Shown here: piece by piece, positions 62,743 to 64,000 of the stretch | Numbering within the stretch: the stretch's first letter is position 1 | How the letters are laid out: each line of letters begins with the position of its first letter | Source of the DNA: SpSt-539 sp964549445 | Lineage (GTDB): Bacteria; Planctomycetota; Phycisphaerae; UBA1845; UTPLA1 | Assembly: GCA_964549445.1 (NCBI GenBank) | Contig: CAZJVS010000010.1 | Coordinates: forward strand, 1-64,000 | DNA length: 64,000 bases | Direction: 5' to 3' | Made by a program: the position numbers and the translations under genes | The notes under the pieces: generated by a model | Seen by the model: only the letters and a program-made list of their open reading frames with translations | Databases searched by the model: none | What the model was told of the DNA's origin: nothing

Positions 62743-64000
62743 GTGGATCAACATTCGCTTGACGTTCTCGAGTTCGATCGAATCCGCAAACTTCTCGCGG
62801 ATCATGCTGGCTGCTCATTGGGGCGCGAGCTGGCGGGGACGATTGAGCCGTCTGGCGACGAAGCGAGGATCGAACGACGTCTCGAAGAACTAAAGCAGTT
62901 TCGCTCGCTCGTCGCGGCCCGGGGGATGTTGCCATTCGGGGGTATCAGCGATGTGCGGCCGCTGATTCGAAAGGCGGTCCCGCCGGTGAAGTTGGAGCCG
63001 GAGGATTTTTCGGCGCTGGCCGATGCGCTACGCGGCGTGGCGGGGCTGCGCAAATATTTCGCAGACTTGCCTGAGGATCTGGCTGCGGTCGCGGGACTGG
63101 CGGGGCGGATCGGGGACTTCTCGACACTGGCGGATCGGATCGGGCTGGTGATTGACCCGCGCGGCAAGGTGCGAGATGAGGCGACACCCCGGTTGGCGCG
63201 TATTCGCGCGCGGTGCGAGGAATTGCGGCGCGAGACGCGCGAGTTGTTCGAGCATCTGCTGCGGCAGTCCTCGCTGACGAAGCTGCTGCAGTATCCTTCA
63301 GCGACGTTCCATGGCGACCGGATGGTGTTGCCGCTCAAGAGCGACCATCGCGGGCGTATTCCGGGGATTATCCATCGCAGCAGCGACTCGGGGCAGACGC
63401 TTTTCATCGAGCCGACGCAGGCGGTAGCGCTGAACAACTCGATCATTCAACTGGTTCAGGATGAGAATGCCGAGATCGGGCGGATTCTGTGGGAGCTGAC
63501 GCATCTGGTGCATCTGAATCAGGCCGGGCTGTTGGCGACGCTGGATGCGGTCGCAGTCGTTGACTTGATCCTGGCGAAGCTGCGGATGGCGCAGCGGTTC
63601 GGGATGACGATTCCGGAAATCAGCGAGGATCGGCGCCTGAAGCTGCGCGGGGCGCGGCATCCGATCCTTATGACCATGCCGGGAAAACAGGTCGTACCGA
63701 TCGATGTCCGGCTGGGGGAGGACTTCGACGTCCTGATCGTGACGGGGCCGAACACGGGCGGGAAGACGGCCGCGCTCAAGACGGTGGGCTTGCTGGCGCT
63801 CATGGCGCAGAGCGGGCTGCCGATTCCGGCTGCGGAGGGCTCGACGCTGCCGGTATTTGACCAGGTGCTCGTGGACATCGGGGATGAACAGAGCTTGCAG
63901 CAGTCACTCAGCACATTCAGCTCGCATCTGGCGCGGGTGCTGGAAGTGTTGCGGAGCGGCACGCACGACACTCTGGTGTTGTTGGATGAACTGGGCGCGG
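62743..64000 (+). CDS. mutS2: Endonuclease MutS2, N-terminal part (runs off the right edge)
   Basis: A GTG-started frame (VDQHSLDVLEFDRIRKLLA) continues open to the window end, giving 419 codons of MutS2. It has the core/lever region, then the ATPase with Walker A TGPNTGGKT at about residues 332-340, FSSHLARVLEVL, and the beginning of Walker B LVLLDELG at the very edge. The C-terminal Smr nuclease domain lies outside. MutS2 binds branched DNA or stalled ribosomes, depending on the species. No stop codon is seen in frame. Confidence 0.93.
   Translation, partial: MDQHSLDVLEFDRIRKLLADHAGCSLGRELAGTIEPSGDEARIERRLEELKQFRSLVAARGMLPFGGISDVRPLIRKAVPPVKLEPEDFSALADALRGVAGLRKYFADLPEDLAAVAGLAGRIGDFSTLADRIGLVIDPRGKVRDEATPRLARIRARCEELRRETRELFEHLLRQSSLTKLLQYPSATFHGDRMVLPLKSDHRGRIPGIIHRSSDSGQTLFIEPTQAVALNNSIIQLVQDENAEIGRILWELTHLVHLNQAGLLATLDAVAVVDLILAKLRMAQRFGMTIPEISEDRRLKLRGARHPILMTMPGKQVVPIDVRLGEDFDVLIVTGPNTGGKTAALKTVGLLALMAQSGLPIPAAEGSTLPVFDQVLVDIGDEQSLQQSLSTFSSHLARVLEVLRSGTHDTLVLLDELGA

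Overview
This is a gene-dense, GC-rich chromosomal window of about 60 genes. It has no rRNA, tRNA, prophage, insertion sequence or CRISPR array that I could see. The best guess for the host is a member of the Planctomycetota, perhaps Phycisphaerae-like. The evidence is three exported proteins with planctomycete-style architecture (dockerin-like EF-hand tails, HAF repeats, InlB-type repeats), a DUF1573 protein, an enlarged TPR-tailed membrane glycosyltransferase, and a double-GTPase/GAP1-type gene pair. The host assignment is inference, because no marker was searched against a database.

Layout. 1-2,650: tail of a truncated gene, then four tandem paralogous lipoproteins on the minus strand, with gene-free flanks. 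2,648-6,077: phoH facing tsaD and an S41 protease. 6,200-10,130: an envelope cluster (LPLAT acyltransferase, polytopic glycosyltransferase-like protein, PmtA-like methyltransferase). 10,137-14,000: a crotonase-family protein, then glycogen-debranching-type enzyme and purC. 13,955-19,634: a minus-strand run aroC-ruvA-ruvB-M20 amidohydrolase-N6 adenine methylase. 19,709-21,082: a winged-helix AAA+ ATPase. 21,095-26,490: two secreted repeat proteins, a seven-haem cytochrome and a LuxR-type regulator. 26,643-30,715: hpd, a small exported protein, tsaB, a double-ACT protein and a DUF1573 protein. 30,735-33,297: anmK-murQ-thioesterase, a peptidoglycan recycling operon. 33,313-41,126: xseA-GNAT-YmdB on the minus strand, then fpg, a hypothetical, xseB-ispA-dxs. 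41,305-45,638: a five-gene cassette (unknown protein, coiled-coil protein, FGE-fold protein, zinc-ribbon GTPase, GAP1-like protein), the best candidate for an undescribed system. 45,682-50,558: minus-strand efp-hydrolase-accB-accC-glycosyltransferase. 50,696-56,996: TMTC-like membrane protein, RDD protein, dapF-ispF-cysS, ruvC. 57,101-59,504: ECF sigma, its likely membrane anti-sigma and a beta-propeller lipoprotein. 59,566-64,000: ATP-grasp-like protein, PP2C/SpoIIE phosphatase, DUF192 lipoprotein, and mutS2 running off the right edge.

Genes are tightly packed and eleven neighbouring pairs share a four-base ATGA stop/start overlap, so translational coupling is common. Housekeeping themes are tRNA modification (tsaB, tsaD), recombination and repair (ruvA, ruvB, ruvC, xseA, xseB, fpg, mutS2), isoprenoid synthesis (dxs, ispA, ispF), fatty acid synthesis (accB, accC) and peptidoglycan metabolism (dapF, anmK, murQ). 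The accessory interest lies in the lipoprotein array, the GTPase/GAP1/FGE cassette, the sigma/anti-sigma/lipoprotein triad and a crotonase homologue lacking both catalytic glutamates.
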